7,830 nucleotides of DNA from an uncultured Gemmiger sp. (GCA_944382805.1 CALWNS010000186.1:1-7830); one strand, 5' to 3'; shown: positions 1-7,275, counted from the first letter of the stretch. The notes: a model not told the origin generated them from the letters alone. Translations and numbers: made by a program.

Positions 1-304
1 TACGGTCCTGCAGCACCTGCATGGCCACCTGATCGATCGGCATACGGGCGATGGTGGGGTGCAGATAGGTGTGGCAGGCGATCTCATGGTTTTTGTACAG
101 CGCGGCGTACTCGCTTTTCGGGATGCGCCGGGTATCGTCCGCCAGCCCGCCGTTGAGGTTAAAGGTGCCGCGGATGCCATGGCGGTCAAAGATGTCCACC
201 AGACGGCGGTCTTCTTCGCGGCCGTCGTCGTAGCTCATCGTCAGCACCTTATGCCGCCCGCCCGGGAAGCAGATATAAATGTTTTTCATCGGCTGTGCAA
301 ACAT
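1..304 (-). CDS. NodB/CE4-like polysaccharide deacetylase, N-terminal part (gene cut by window edge)
   Basis: The first 101 codons of a NodB-homology deacetylase are present; the rest lies beyond the left edge. Known enzymes of this fold use a divalent metal to remove N- or O-acetyl groups from glycans. Motif 1 is seen as T-M-S-Y-D-D-G (residues 22-28), with the usual catalytic-base and metal-ligand aspartates at 26 and 27. Motif 2 is H-T-Y-L-H-P (78-83), supplying the two metal-binding histidines. The G-T-F-N-L-N strand at 46-51 is also typical. There is no signal peptide, so a cytoplasmic enzyme is inferred. I start it at the ATG ending at 304 because GGAGAGG lies about 9 bases upstream; an in-frame ATG six codons earlier (322) overlaps that site. 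It follows the lyase-esterase gene after a 42-base gap and is probably co-transcribed. An acylated rhamnogalacturonan fragment is an inferred substrate, from context only. Confidence 0.85.
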   Translation of the reverse strand, partial: MFAQPMKNIYICFPGGRHKVLTMSYDDGREEDRRLVDIFDRHGIRGTFNLNGGLADDTRRIPKSEYAALYKNHEIACHTYLHPTIARMPIDQVAMQVLQDR

Positions 305-346
305 ATCGGGTTTCCTCTCCATGATTTTCCCGTTTGCGGCAGGCGC

Positions 347-3300
347 TCAGGCTTCGCCCGGCCGGCGGCCGCCGAACACGGTGCGCAGGTAGGCCAGGCG
401 CTCGTCCGTACTTTCCCGCAGCAGCTGGGCAAACTCGGCGGCCGCGAACTCGGCGCCGCGCCGGGTCAGGTGTGCGCCGTCCGGCTGGTAGAACGCCGCG
501 CTGCGGCGCGCGCCCAGCCGCGCGCAGGCCGCCGCCATGGCGGCCCCCAGGTCCAGGCAGGGCAGGCCCGCCTGTTCGGCAAAGCTGTGCATAACGTCGC
601 GGTAGGGCCGCAGGCGGTCATCGTGCGCCGGCCAGTAGACCGGCGTGACCAGCAGCATCTGCGCGCCGCGCGCAGCCGCCGCCTGTGCGTACTGCCGCAG
701 CTGTTCGGCAAACTGTTCGGGCGTGGTGTGGCGTTCGGGGCGGTTCTGGTCGCAGTCGTTGTGGCCGAACTGCACAAGCAGGAAGTCCCCGCGCTGCAGC
801 GCGCCTTCGATGCCGGCCAGGCGGCCTTCCTCGATAAAGGTGCGGCTGCTGCGCCCGCCGATGGCGCGGTTTTCCACGACCAGTTCCGGCAGCGTGTAGC
901 GCCAGGGCAGCCAGGCGTCCGGGTCGGCCTGGTGTTCGACCGTACACAGCGCGGCGCCCTGCGCCTGCCCCGCCAGCATCTGGCCCCAGCCGCACTGGTC
1001 GGCAGGGTTCGGCTCGTAGGATTGCAGGGTGGAGTCGCCGGCCAGCCACAGCGCCGGGCGGAACGGCTGCGCGCGCAGCACATCCTTGAACTGCATATCG
1101 CTGGCATAGTAGAACGAAGGGTACACCGGCTGGTTATAGCAGTTGTTCTGCCAGGCCACGCCGCAGCGGTACTGCGGGTCCTGCATCAGGGTAAACAGTT
1201 TGTGGGGCGCGTCCTCGGTGCTGGTAAAGATGCGGATGGCGCTGTCGTCCGCCAGGCGGAGCAGCAGCTCTTCGCGCCAGTCGCCAAAGATGTCCGCCAC
1301 CAGGCAGGGGTTGCCCTTGGTGCCGTTGTTGGTGGCCGTGCCGGGCGGGTCCAGGATCAGCCCGCGGCGCAGATCGCACACGCGGCCGGTCTGTTTGCGG
1401 CCGGCATTTTCGCCCAGGTAGTCCGGGCCGTCGGTCAATTGGGTGGTCAGGTCGCCCGCCCAGTAGATGCGCATATTGGTCGAGGGCGCTTTGGCCGCCA
1501 GCGGCTTGCCCTTGCAGTCCATCACATCGTTGACCCACAGCTGCAGGCCGCGCACGCCGTCCACGATGTCGCCCACCATGCAGCGGCCCAGGTCGCCTTC
1601 GAAGTATTGGCCGAACAGGGCTTTGCCGGTCTCGGCGTCGCGCAGGGCGTAGCCGTAGGGGGCGTTTTTGCCCTCCTCGTAGACGTTAAAGATTTCGTAG
1701 CCGGGGCGGTCGGGGTCGATGTCGGCCACGTGCATGGCGTCGCCGTGGCCCAGCTTGGCCGGGCGGCCGTCGGGCAAAAAGTCCTGCGCGGAATACAGCA
1801 GGCTGCCGTCCTGGTCCAGCGTGGCCGCGCCGTACACGATCTCCATGCAGCCGTCGCCGTCCACATCGGCGGCGGACAGGCTGTGGTTGCCCTGCCCCGC
1901 CAGCTTGCCCCAGCGCGGGTCGGCGCCGTCGGTGGAATGGGTGGCGCAGCAGAAGGGGTTATCCATCGGCACAAAGCCGGAATCGGCGCACCATTCCTCC
2001 TTAAAGCGGTTTTCGAAGAAGGAATAGGCCACCACGCAGGCGCGGGTATAGTAGCCGCGGCAGACGATCAGGTAGGGGCGCTCGCCGTCCAGGTAGGCGA
2101 CCCCGGCCAGGAAGCGGTCCACACGGTTGCAGGGTTCGATGCGCGGCCAGGCGTAATCGCCCCACAGCAGGCCGTCGTCGCCGCGGGCCGGCTTGTAGGG
2201 GATGGTCTGCAATTCGCGGCCCATGCCGTCGAACATGGTCAGGTATTCCGGGCCTTCGTAGATAAAGCCCTCGAACTCCCACAGGCGGTTCTTTTCGCTG
2301 CGCTGCGGCGCCCATTCGCGGATGAAGTAATCCACCAGCTGCTCCGCGTCCGCGCGGGACAGCGGGTAGGCATAGCGCTGCGGGATGCCGAAGCATTCCT
2401 CCAGCGTGGCCGGCCAGCGGCCGGCCTTCACCTCCGGGTGGTCCTGCCAGCCGGCGAACAGGTCGATGAGGTGGTCGCGGTAATCGGCGGCCGAACAGAC
2501 GTAGTTGTCCTGGTGGGTGACGCCGGCCGCGCGGTCCGTCTGCGGCATGGTGACATACGCGCGGCTCAGCACGCTGCCGTCCGGCGCGTAGCGGGTCATC
2601 AGGGTGCCGGGCGCGGTCTTCAGCGCCAGTTCGGCCTTGCCGTCGCCGTTAAAGTCGTACACCATAAACTGGGTGTAGTGCGCGCCGGCGCGGATGTTGG
2701 GGCCCATATCCAGCCGCCACAGCAGCGTGCCGTCCAGGCGGTAGCAGTCCAGGATGCAGCGCCCGGTGTAGCCGCGCTGGCTGACGTCCTTGGAGTTGCT
2801 GGGGTCCCACTTGACGATGAACTCGTACTCGCCGTCGCCGTCCACATCGCCCACGCTCATATCGTTGGCGCGGTAGGTGAACGGCTCGCCCGCCGGGGTC
2901 ACGCCGTCGGCGGGTTTGCGCAGCGGCAGGTCGATGTAGTTCTGCGCCCAGGGGCTGACTTCGGCGCAGGCGGGCTGTTCGGCCCCGGCATAGACGGCCG
3001 CCACGGCGTAGCGGTCGCCGGCGGCGCCCCGGGCGTCGCGGTAGCTGGTGCGGTCGGTCACGGTGGCCAGCGGCGCGCCGTTTTTATACACCACAAAGTC
3101 CGCGCCGGCCAGGCCGGTCTCGGTATAGCCGTTGACTTCGCTGCGCAGCAGCCGCCAGCTCAGGAACACGCCCTCCGGCGTGCAGACGGCCACCAGCCCG
3201 CGGCCCAGGTCCTCCAGCTGCGGGCGGGGCGCATGGACCACCGGCGTGCGCAGCGGCGCGCTTTCGGCCAGGACGGCCCCCTGCGCGTCCAGGGCCTGCA

Positions 3301-3541
3301 CCTTGAGGTAATAGGGGATGTGCAGCGAACGGGTAAATCGGAACTGCGTGCCCGCCACGGCGGGCAGCGGCTTATAGATCTGCGCCGCGGTATCGCGGTC
3401 GCTCCACAGTACGCGGTAGCTCTGCGCGCCAAGGACCGGTTCCCAGGTCACCGTTGCGCCGCTGCGCGCGGCCTGCTGCAGGTCGATCTGTATTTGTTTT
3501 TGAATCGTTTGCATGATCGTATGGGCAGAATCTTTCCCCAT
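347..3541 (-). CDS. Family PL11 rhamnogalacturonan lyase fused to a CE12-like SGNH acetylesterase
   Basis: This 1064-residue protein combines two pectin-degrading activities. Residues about 25-105 look like a fibronectin type III domain (T-V-T-W-E-P, Y-R-V-L-W, Y-Y-L-K-V-Q-A-L). Residues about 110-205 match the beta-sheet domain that begins family 11 lyases (G-V-F-L-S-W-R-L-L, F-V-V-Y-K-N-G). Residues about 205-825 are the lyase propeller, with calcium-loop motifs D-V-D-G-D-G (232-237), D-F-N-G-D-G (296-301) and D-V-D-G-D-G (559-564), and the T-N-N-G-T-K-G-N-P segment (737-745) that corresponds to active-site residues of Bacillus YesW. Residues about 829-1045 are an SGNH hydrolase: G-D-S (Ser837), A-I-G-G-R-S-S (894-899), G-H-N-D (Asn928) and D-G-A-H (Asp1021, His1024), as in RhgT/YesT acetylesterases. 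All catalytic residues are present. No signal peptide is seen, so it probably acts in the cytoplasm on imported, acetylated rhamnogalacturonan-I oligosaccharides. Neither possible start (3541, or Met10 at 3514) has a good ribosome binding site. Confidence 0.93.
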   Translation of the reverse strand: MGKDSAHTIMQTIQKQIQIDLQQAARSGATVTWEPVLGAQSYRVLWSDRDTAAQIYKPLPAVAGTQFRFTRSLHIPYYLKVQALDAQGAVLAESAPLRTPVVHAPRPQLEDLGRGLVAVCTPEGVFLSWRLLRSEVNGYTETGLAGADFVVYKNGAPLATVTDRTSYRDARGAAGDRYAVAAVYAGAEQPACAEVSPWAQNYIDLPLRKPADGVTPAGEPFTYRANDMSVGDVDGDGEYEFIVKWDPSNSKDVSQRGYTGRCILDCYRLDGTLLWRLDMGPNIRAGAHYTQFMVYDFNGDGKAELALKTAPGTLMTRYAPDGSVLSRAYVTMPQTDRAAGVTHQDNYVCSAADYRDHLIDLFAGWQDHPEVKAGRWPATLEECFGIPQRYAYPLSRADAEQLVDYFIREWAPQRSEKNRLWEFEGFIYEGPEYLTMFDGMGRELQTIPYKPARGDDGLLWGDYAWPRIEPCNRVDRFLAGVAYLDGERPYLIVCRGYYTRACVVAYSFFENRFKEEWCADSGFVPMDNPFCCATHSTDGADPRWGKLAGQGNHSLSAADVDGDGCMEIVYGAATLDQDGSLLYSAQDFLPDGRPAKLGHGDAMHVADIDPDRPGYEIFNVYEEGKNAPYGYALRDAETGKALFGQYFEGDLGRCMVGDIVDGVRGLQLWVNDVMDCKGKPLAAKAPSTNMRIYWAGDLTTQLTDGPDYLGENAGRKQTGRVCDLRRGLILDPPGTATNNGTKGNPCLVADIFGDWREELLLRLADDSAIRIFTSTEDAPHKLFTLMQDPQYRCGVAWQNNCYNQPVYPSFYYASDMQFKDVLRAQPFRPALWLAGDSTLQSYEPNPADQCGWGQMLAGQAQGAALCTVEHQADPDAWLPWRYTLPELVVENRAIGGRSSRTFIEEGRLAGIEGALQRGDFLLVQFGHNDCDQNRPERHTTPEQFAEQLRQYAQAAAARGAQMLLVTPVYWPAHDDRLRPYRDVMHSFAEQAGLPCLDLGAAMAAACARLGARRSAAFYQPDGAHLTRRGAEFAAAEFAQLLRESTDERLAYLRTVFGGRRPGEA

Positions 3542-3550
3542 GCCCGGGGG

Positions 3551-3601
3551 GTAACAAAGAAACGGGGCGCCGCGAGCGCTGTGCGGCGTTCGCGGCGCCC
3601 C
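3551..3601 (-). terminator. Intrinsic terminator or attenuator between the binding-protein and lyase genes
   Basis: The arms at 3590-3601 and 3564-3575 form a perfect 12-bp GC stem. It extends by four more pairs, one of them G-U (3586-3589 with 3576-3579), leaving a 6-base loop. In the minus-strand transcript the stem is followed at once by GTTTCTTTGTT. It lies about 35 bases after the binding-protein stop codon and about 10 bases before the annotated lyase start. On the plus strand no U-rich run follows it directly and no gene points at it, so it acts on the minus-strand transcript. Because no promoter fits between it and the lyase gene, the lyase probably depends on readthrough. That would keep binding-protein mRNA in excess over enzyme mRNA. 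Confidence 0.8.
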
Positions 3602-3636
3602 TTAAAAGTTTCGGTCTGGTTTGCCGTTTGGGGTTT

Positions 3637-5259
3637 TTAGGCAGCGTGATACTGCGCGTTGACCTCTTCCTTCACGGCCGTGCCGCCCTGGGATTCCCAG
3701 GTGCTGACCGCCGCCTGGAAGCCGTCCCAATCAATGGCGCCGGTGATGTACTGGGTGCGGGCGTCGTTGATGGTCTGGTCCAGGATGGTGCCGTTCTGGA
3801 CGTAGGTTTCGGACATATTCAGGTAGGATTCGGCCGGGTTGAACACGGCGACTTCCGCGCTGCGCTCCATGGCCTCGTCGCAAGCGACATAAGGCTCGGT
3901 GGTAGCGGTCTTGAGGGTGCCTTCCAGGATGTAGGGGATGTAAGCCACAGCCTGGTTCAGGCCCTGCTGCGGGTAGGCGGACTGCTCCAGATCCTCGTGC
4001 ATGATGGCCGCGCCGGTCTCGTCGATCTCATAGGTCAGGCCTTCGATGCCCAGGTCGGCCAGGGCGCGCATTTCGGGGCTGTTCATCATATCCAGGAACT
4101 TCAGGCAGTTCTTGACGTCCTGCTCGGTCTTGGCGCCGTCCTTAGTGATGAGGAAGTAGCCGTTGTAGACCTGCACGGCGGCGGTGTGGCCGTTCACGGG
4201 GCCAACCAGGTTCATGCTGGCGTACTCTTCGGGGTTAACAACGCTCATGACGTCGTTCTGCTGGTAGTACAGCCACGCACGGCGGCCGGCGCTGTCCAGC
4301 GTATCAACGATGGCGCCGGCCTCGCCGCTCTGCACCTTGGAGCCCCACTCGCTGGTGGGAACGGTGATAAAGTCGGAGCGCATGATGCCCTCGTCATAGC
4401 ACTTCTTCAGCCAGTCCAGGGCTTCCTTGTACTCTTCGGTCTCGTGGACGGGCACCAGGTCGCCGTCCTTCTCGACCCACTTGTAGCCGCAGCCGAACCA
4501 GGTCATGATAACGTCCATCCAGCCGGTGTATTCGCCAACGGCTTCCAGGCCGTAGGTGTCGTCCTGGCCGTTGCCGTCGGGATCTTCGTGGGCGAACTTA
4601 TACAGCAGGTCGTACACTTCCTCCGGGGTATCGGGGGTCTCGGTGACACCCACGGCCTCGGCCCAGTCGGCGCGGTAGCTCAGGCCGTAACGGCCGGTGT
4701 TGCGCAGCTTGGGGATGCCGATGATCTGGCCGTTGACGGTCAGGTTGTTATACACATCCTCGGGCGCCTGCACCAGGTAGGGATAGTCGCCGCTTTCCAG
4801 GAACGGGGTCAGGTCCCAGAACGCGCCCTGCTGGGCGGCCTGGATAACGGTGCCGGTGATGGTGCCGGTGGCGGTCAGGATCATGGGCATATTGGCGCGA
4901 TCCATCAGGGTCAGGCCAAAGGTGTCCTCGTAGGCGTCGCTGGCCATCGGCTGCCAGTTGACGCTGATGCCGATGAAGTCCTCGTAGGCGGCGCGGATCT
5001 CAGGGAAGCCTTCGCGCGTGTCGACGAGTTCGCCGCCGAAGAAGGACGGCACCATGCAGGAGATCAGCGGCAGGCCGGTGTCGGACAGGCCCAGGGTGCT
5101 GGTGTTCTCCGCAGCGGCCTCGCCGGTCTCGCCGGTGGACTCAGTGCCGCTGGTAGCGGTGCTGCCGGAAGTGGCAGCGGAGCTGCCGCTGCCGCCGCAG
5201 CCGGCCAGCAGGCTTACGGCCAGGGTGCCGGCCATAAGCAGGGAAACAAGCTTTTTCAT
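3637..5259 (-). CDS. Extracellular sugar-binding lipoprotein of a CUT1 ABC importer (LplA/YtcQ type)
   Basis: A 540-residue substrate-binding protein that captures oligosaccharide outside the membrane and delivers it to the two permeases encoded upstream. The N-terminus is a lipoprotein signal: M-K-K, a hydrophobic stretch, then L-L-A-G-C with the lipidated Cys at 21. A Ser/Thr/Gly linker (22-56) tethers the folded part. The length is typical of the large LplA/YtcQ/AlgQ binding proteins, against about 400 residues for ordinary CUT1 ones. D-P-D-G-N-G-Q-D-D (226-234) resembles the EF-hand-like calcium loop of that group. AGGAGG at 5267-5272, 7 bases before the ATG, fixes the start; the stop is TAA. 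A 70-base spacer with a small hairpin separates it from the second permease gene, and a strong terminator follows. Rhamnogalacturonan or a derived oligosaccharide is the inferred ligand, from the neighbouring lyase and the B. subtilis YtcQ-YteP-YtcP precedent; the sequence alone does not show it. Confidence 0.93.
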   Translation of the reverse strand: MKKLVSLLMAGTLAVSLLAGCGGSGSSAATSGSTATSGTESTGETGEAAAENTSTLGLSDTGLPLISCMVPSFFGGELVDTREGFPEIRAAYEDFIGISVNWQPMASDAYEDTFGLTLMDRANMPMILTATGTITGTVIQAAQQGAFWDLTPFLESGDYPYLVQAPEDVYNNLTVNGQIIGIPKLRNTGRYGLSYRADWAEAVGVTETPDTPEEVYDLLYKFAHEDPDGNGQDDTYGLEAVGEYTGWMDVIMTWFGCGYKWVEKDGDLVPVHETEEYKEALDWLKKCYDEGIMRSDFITVPTSEWGSKVQSGEAGAIVDTLDSAGRRAWLYYQQNDVMSVVNPEEYASMNLVGPVNGHTAAVQVYNGYFLITKDGAKTEQDVKNCLKFLDMMNSPEMRALADLGIEGLTYEIDETGAAIMHEDLEQSAYPQQGLNQAVAYIPYILEGTLKTATTEPYVACDEAMERSAEVAVFNPAESYLNMSETYVQNGTILDQTINDARTQYITGAIDWDGFQAAVSTWESQGGTAVKEEVNAQYHAA

Positions 5260-5266
5260 GTGGGAA

Positions 5267-5305
5267 CCTCCTAATTGTATTGTGCCACAGCCGGTCGCCC
5301 GGCTG
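5267..5305 (-). promoter_or_regulatory. Hairpin and ribosome binding site in the spacer before the binding-protein gene
   Basis: CAGCCGG (5288-5294) and CCGGCTG (5299-5305) form a 7-bp GC stem with a 4-base loop. No U-run follows in the minus-strand transcript, so it is not a standard terminator. It sits about 15 bases upstream of the AGGAGG (5267-5272) of the lipoprotein gene. Such hairpins can mark an mRNA processing site or protect a 5' end, which would raise binding-protein output relative to the permeases. That role is inferred. Confidence 0.45.
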
Positions 5306-5329
5306 CAAAACCAAACGGGATACCCCCGA

Positions 5330-6262
5330 TCAGCCCTTGACCGCGCCGACCATGACGCCCTTGGTAAAGAACTTCTGGATGAAGGGGTACACGATCAGGA
5401 TGGGCACGGTGGCGACCACGGTGGTGGCCATACGCACCGCCTTGGTGGGCGGGCTGCCGAACGCGCCCCAGTCGAAGCCCATGTCCTCGGTGGCGGCGCC
5501 GGTCAGGAAGATGACGCGGCGCAGCACGATCTGCACGACTTCCATCGACTGGTCGTTGATGTACATCATCGCGTTGAAGTAGGAGTTCCAGTGGCTGACC
5601 GCATAGAACAGGGAGACGGAGGCCAGCACCGGGGCCGACAGCGGCAGGATGATGCGGATAAAGGTCAGCAGGTCGTTGGAGCCGTCGATGGTGGCGGCCT
5701 CCTCCAGTTCCAGGGGCAGGCCCTGGAAGTAGTTTTTGATAATGATCATGTTGAACGCGTTCATCGCGCCGGGCAGCCACAGCGCCCAGAAGGTGTTGCG
5801 CAGGTTGAGCACGTTCGCGATGAGCAGGTACTGCGGCACCATGCCGCCGCTGAACAGCATGATGACGATGACCATGTTCATGAAGAAGTTGCGCCCTTTC
5901 AGGTAGGGGCGGGACAGCGGGTAGGCCAGCGTGCAGGACACGAACATATTGATCAGCGTGCCGACCACGGTGACGATGACCGAGTTCTTCAGGCCGTTGA
6001 ACACCGAGCCGTCGCGCGTGATGTAGATGTAGGCGTTGAAGGACCATTCACGCGGGAGGATAAAGAACGGGCGTTCCAGAATCTCGCGCTCGGTGGCAAA
6101 GGAGGCGGCGAACACGTACAGGAAGGGTAGCACGCACAGCAGCGCGCAGGCGCCCACGATGATGTACAGAATGACCTGCACGACCATATCGCCGGGGGTA
6201 CGCTTTTCGAACGCGCCGGTAGCCTTGATGACTTCGGCGCCGGATTTTTTGGCAGATGGCAT
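5330..6262 (-). CDS. lplC: CUT1 ABC importer permease, LplC/YtcP type
   Basis: A 310-residue inner permease of the carbohydrate ABC importer; it pairs with the permease encoded just upstream to form the membrane channel. About six hydrophobic segments are visible, near residues 27-53, 94-115, 128-148, 158-176, 205-223 and 278-296. The coupling loop that docks on the ATPase is seen as E-L-E-E-A-A-T-I-D-G (185-194), the EAA motif. The segment M-V-P-Q-Y-L-L and the C-terminal F-F-T-K-G-V-M-V-G-A-V-K-G are typical of this permease group. I choose the ATG ending at 6262. The GTG three codons earlier (6271) lies inside the AGGAGG site and cannot be the start. The stop is TGA. The gap to the preceding permease stop is 13 bases, so the two are translationally linked. 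The symbol is family-level; the substrate is inferred from the cluster. Confidence 0.93.
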   Translation of the reverse strand: MPSAKKSGAEVIKATGAFEKRTPGDMVVQVILYIIVGACALLCVLPFLYVFAASFATEREILERPFFILPREWSFNAYIYITRDGSVFNGLKNSVIVTVVGTLINMFVSCTLAYPLSRPYLKGRNFFMNMVIVIMLFSGGMVPQYLLIANVLNLRNTFWALWLPGAMNAFNMIIIKNYFQGLPLELEEAATIDGSNDLLTFIRIILPLSAPVLASVSLFYAVSHWNSYFNAMMYINDQSMEVVQIVLRRVIFLTGAATEDMGFDWGAFGSPPTKAVRMATTVVATVPILIVYPFIQKFFTKGVMVGAVKG

Positions 6263-6270
6263 AGCGGGCA

Positions 6271-6276
6271 CCTCCT
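6271..6276 (-). promoter_or_regulatory. Ribosome binding site of the second permease gene
   Basis: AGGAGG on the minus strand lies 8 bases before the ATG at 6262 and overlaps the TAA stop of the first permease gene (6276-6278). It rules out the upstream GTG as start and implies coupled translation of the two permeases in equal amounts. Confidence 0.85.
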
Positions 6277-7268
6277 TAGTACAGGCCGGACTCGCCCAGA
6301 GCCTTGGCGATGCGATCCGCGCTGAGCACCATGATCAGGCTGACGATGCTCTTAAACAGGCCGGCGGTGGTAGCCAGCGAATACTGGCCCTGCGAAATAC
6401 CGCGGGTGTAGACGTAAGTGTCGAACACTTCGGCCACTTTGCGGTTCATGGAGTTCTGCATCAGGAAGATCTGCTCGTAACCGGTGTTCAGCAGCGCGCC
6501 GACCTTCATGATGAGCATGATGACGATGGTGCCGCGGATGGACGGCAGCGTGATGTGCCACATCAGGTCCCAGCGGCCGGCGCCGTCGATCTTGGCGGCT
6601 TCGTACAGTTCCACATCCACGCTGGACAGGGCGGACAGGTAGATGATGGTGCCGTAGCCGGTCTCTTTCCAGATGTTCTGGCCTACGATCAGCACAACGA
6701 ACAGGTTGGGGTCAGATAGAACGTCCGGCCCCTTGCCGCCCATCAGCTGCGCCAGGAAGTTGTACACAACGCCCTCGGTGGTGCTGAACAGCTGGAAGGT
6801 CAGGGTGGCCACGATGACCAGCGACACGAAGTGCGGGATGTACACAAAGGTCTGCGCCAGGCGCTTGAACCACATACAGCGCAGCTCGTTCAGGATCAAC
6901 GCCAGGATGATGGGCGCCGGGAAGGCGAACAGCAGGTTGGCGATGGAGATGGACAACGTGTTGCGCAAAAGGTCGATGAAGTCTGTGCCGGTGAACAGCA
7001 TCTCGAAGTTCTTGAAGCCGACCTTCGGGCTTTTGATCAGGCAGTCGATGATGGTGGTGCCGGCGTAGGGGCTGAAGTTCTCGAACGCCATGATCAGGCC
7101 GCCCATGGGAAGGTAGCAGAAGATGATCATCCAGACAACGCCCGGCAGCAACAAAAGGTACAGCCAGTAGTGCTGGCGCAGCGCTTTGCCCCAGGTGTTG
7201 TGCTTGCGGGCAAGTTCCCGCAGCTCTTTTTCGTCGGGCGCTGTTGCCGCTGCCACAGAATTGCTCAT
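6276..7268 (-). CDS. lplB: CUT1 ABC importer permease, LplB/YteP type
   Basis: A 330-residue membrane permease, the first gene of the minus-strand operon. The N-terminus is cytoplasmic and charged up to about residue 33. The first membrane segment (about 34-58) runs into Y-L-P-M-G-G-L-I-M-A-F, a signature of LplB-type permeases. More hydrophobic segments lie near 104-128, 145-162, 188-212, 245-265 and 298-316. The EAA coupling loop reads E-L-Y-E-A-A-K-I-D-G-A-G (220-231) and would contact a cytoplasmic ATPase, which is not encoded here. The same frame stays open upstream to 7601, but that extension is basic, low in membrane character and has no ribosome binding site. AGGAGG 7 bases before the ATG at 7268 settles the start. 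With the next permease and the lipoprotein it forms a complete importer apart from the ATPase. The symbol is family-level. Confidence 0.94.
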   Translation of the reverse strand: MSNSVAAATAPDEKELRELARKHNTWGKALRQHYWLYLLLLPGVVWMIIFCYLPMGGLIMAFENFSPYAGTTIIDCLIKSPKVGFKNFEMLFTGTDFIDLLRNTLSISIANLLFAFPAPIILALILNELRCMWFKRLAQTFVYIPHFVSLVIVATLTFQLFSTTEGVVYNFLAQLMGGKGPDVLSDPNLFVVLIVGQNIWKETGYGTIIYLSALSSVDVELYEAAKIDGAGRWDLMWHITLPSIRGTIVIMLIMKVGALLNTGYEQIFLMQNSMNRKVAEVFDTYVYTRGISQGQYSLATTAGLFKSIVSLIMVLSADRIAKALGESGLY

Positions 7269-7275
7269 ACAGGTT

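Noticed and set aside
59..3640. A 1193-codon open frame on the plus strand, opposite the lyase-esterase gene
   Set aside because: It mirrors the real minus-strand gene, whose frame shows full PL11 and SGNH motifs. The plus-strand product has no recognisable domain and is dominated by Ala, Gly, Val, Arg and Gln, as expected for the reverse of a GC-rich gene.
3628..5274. A 548-codon open frame on the plus strand, opposite the binding-protein gene
   Set aside because: It is antisense to a clear lipoprotein with signal peptide, lipobox and ribosome binding site, and shows low-complexity Gly/Ala/Val-rich sequence without family motifs.
5018..6130. A 370-codon plus-strand open frame across the lipoprotein-permease junction
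   Set aside because: It crosses the junction of two real minus-strand genes, and its product is rich in His, Asp, Gln and Gly, an antisense artefact of membrane-protein codons.
6263..6271. GTG start for the second permease at 6271
   Set aside because: It lies inside the AGGAGG site that serves the ATG at 6262.
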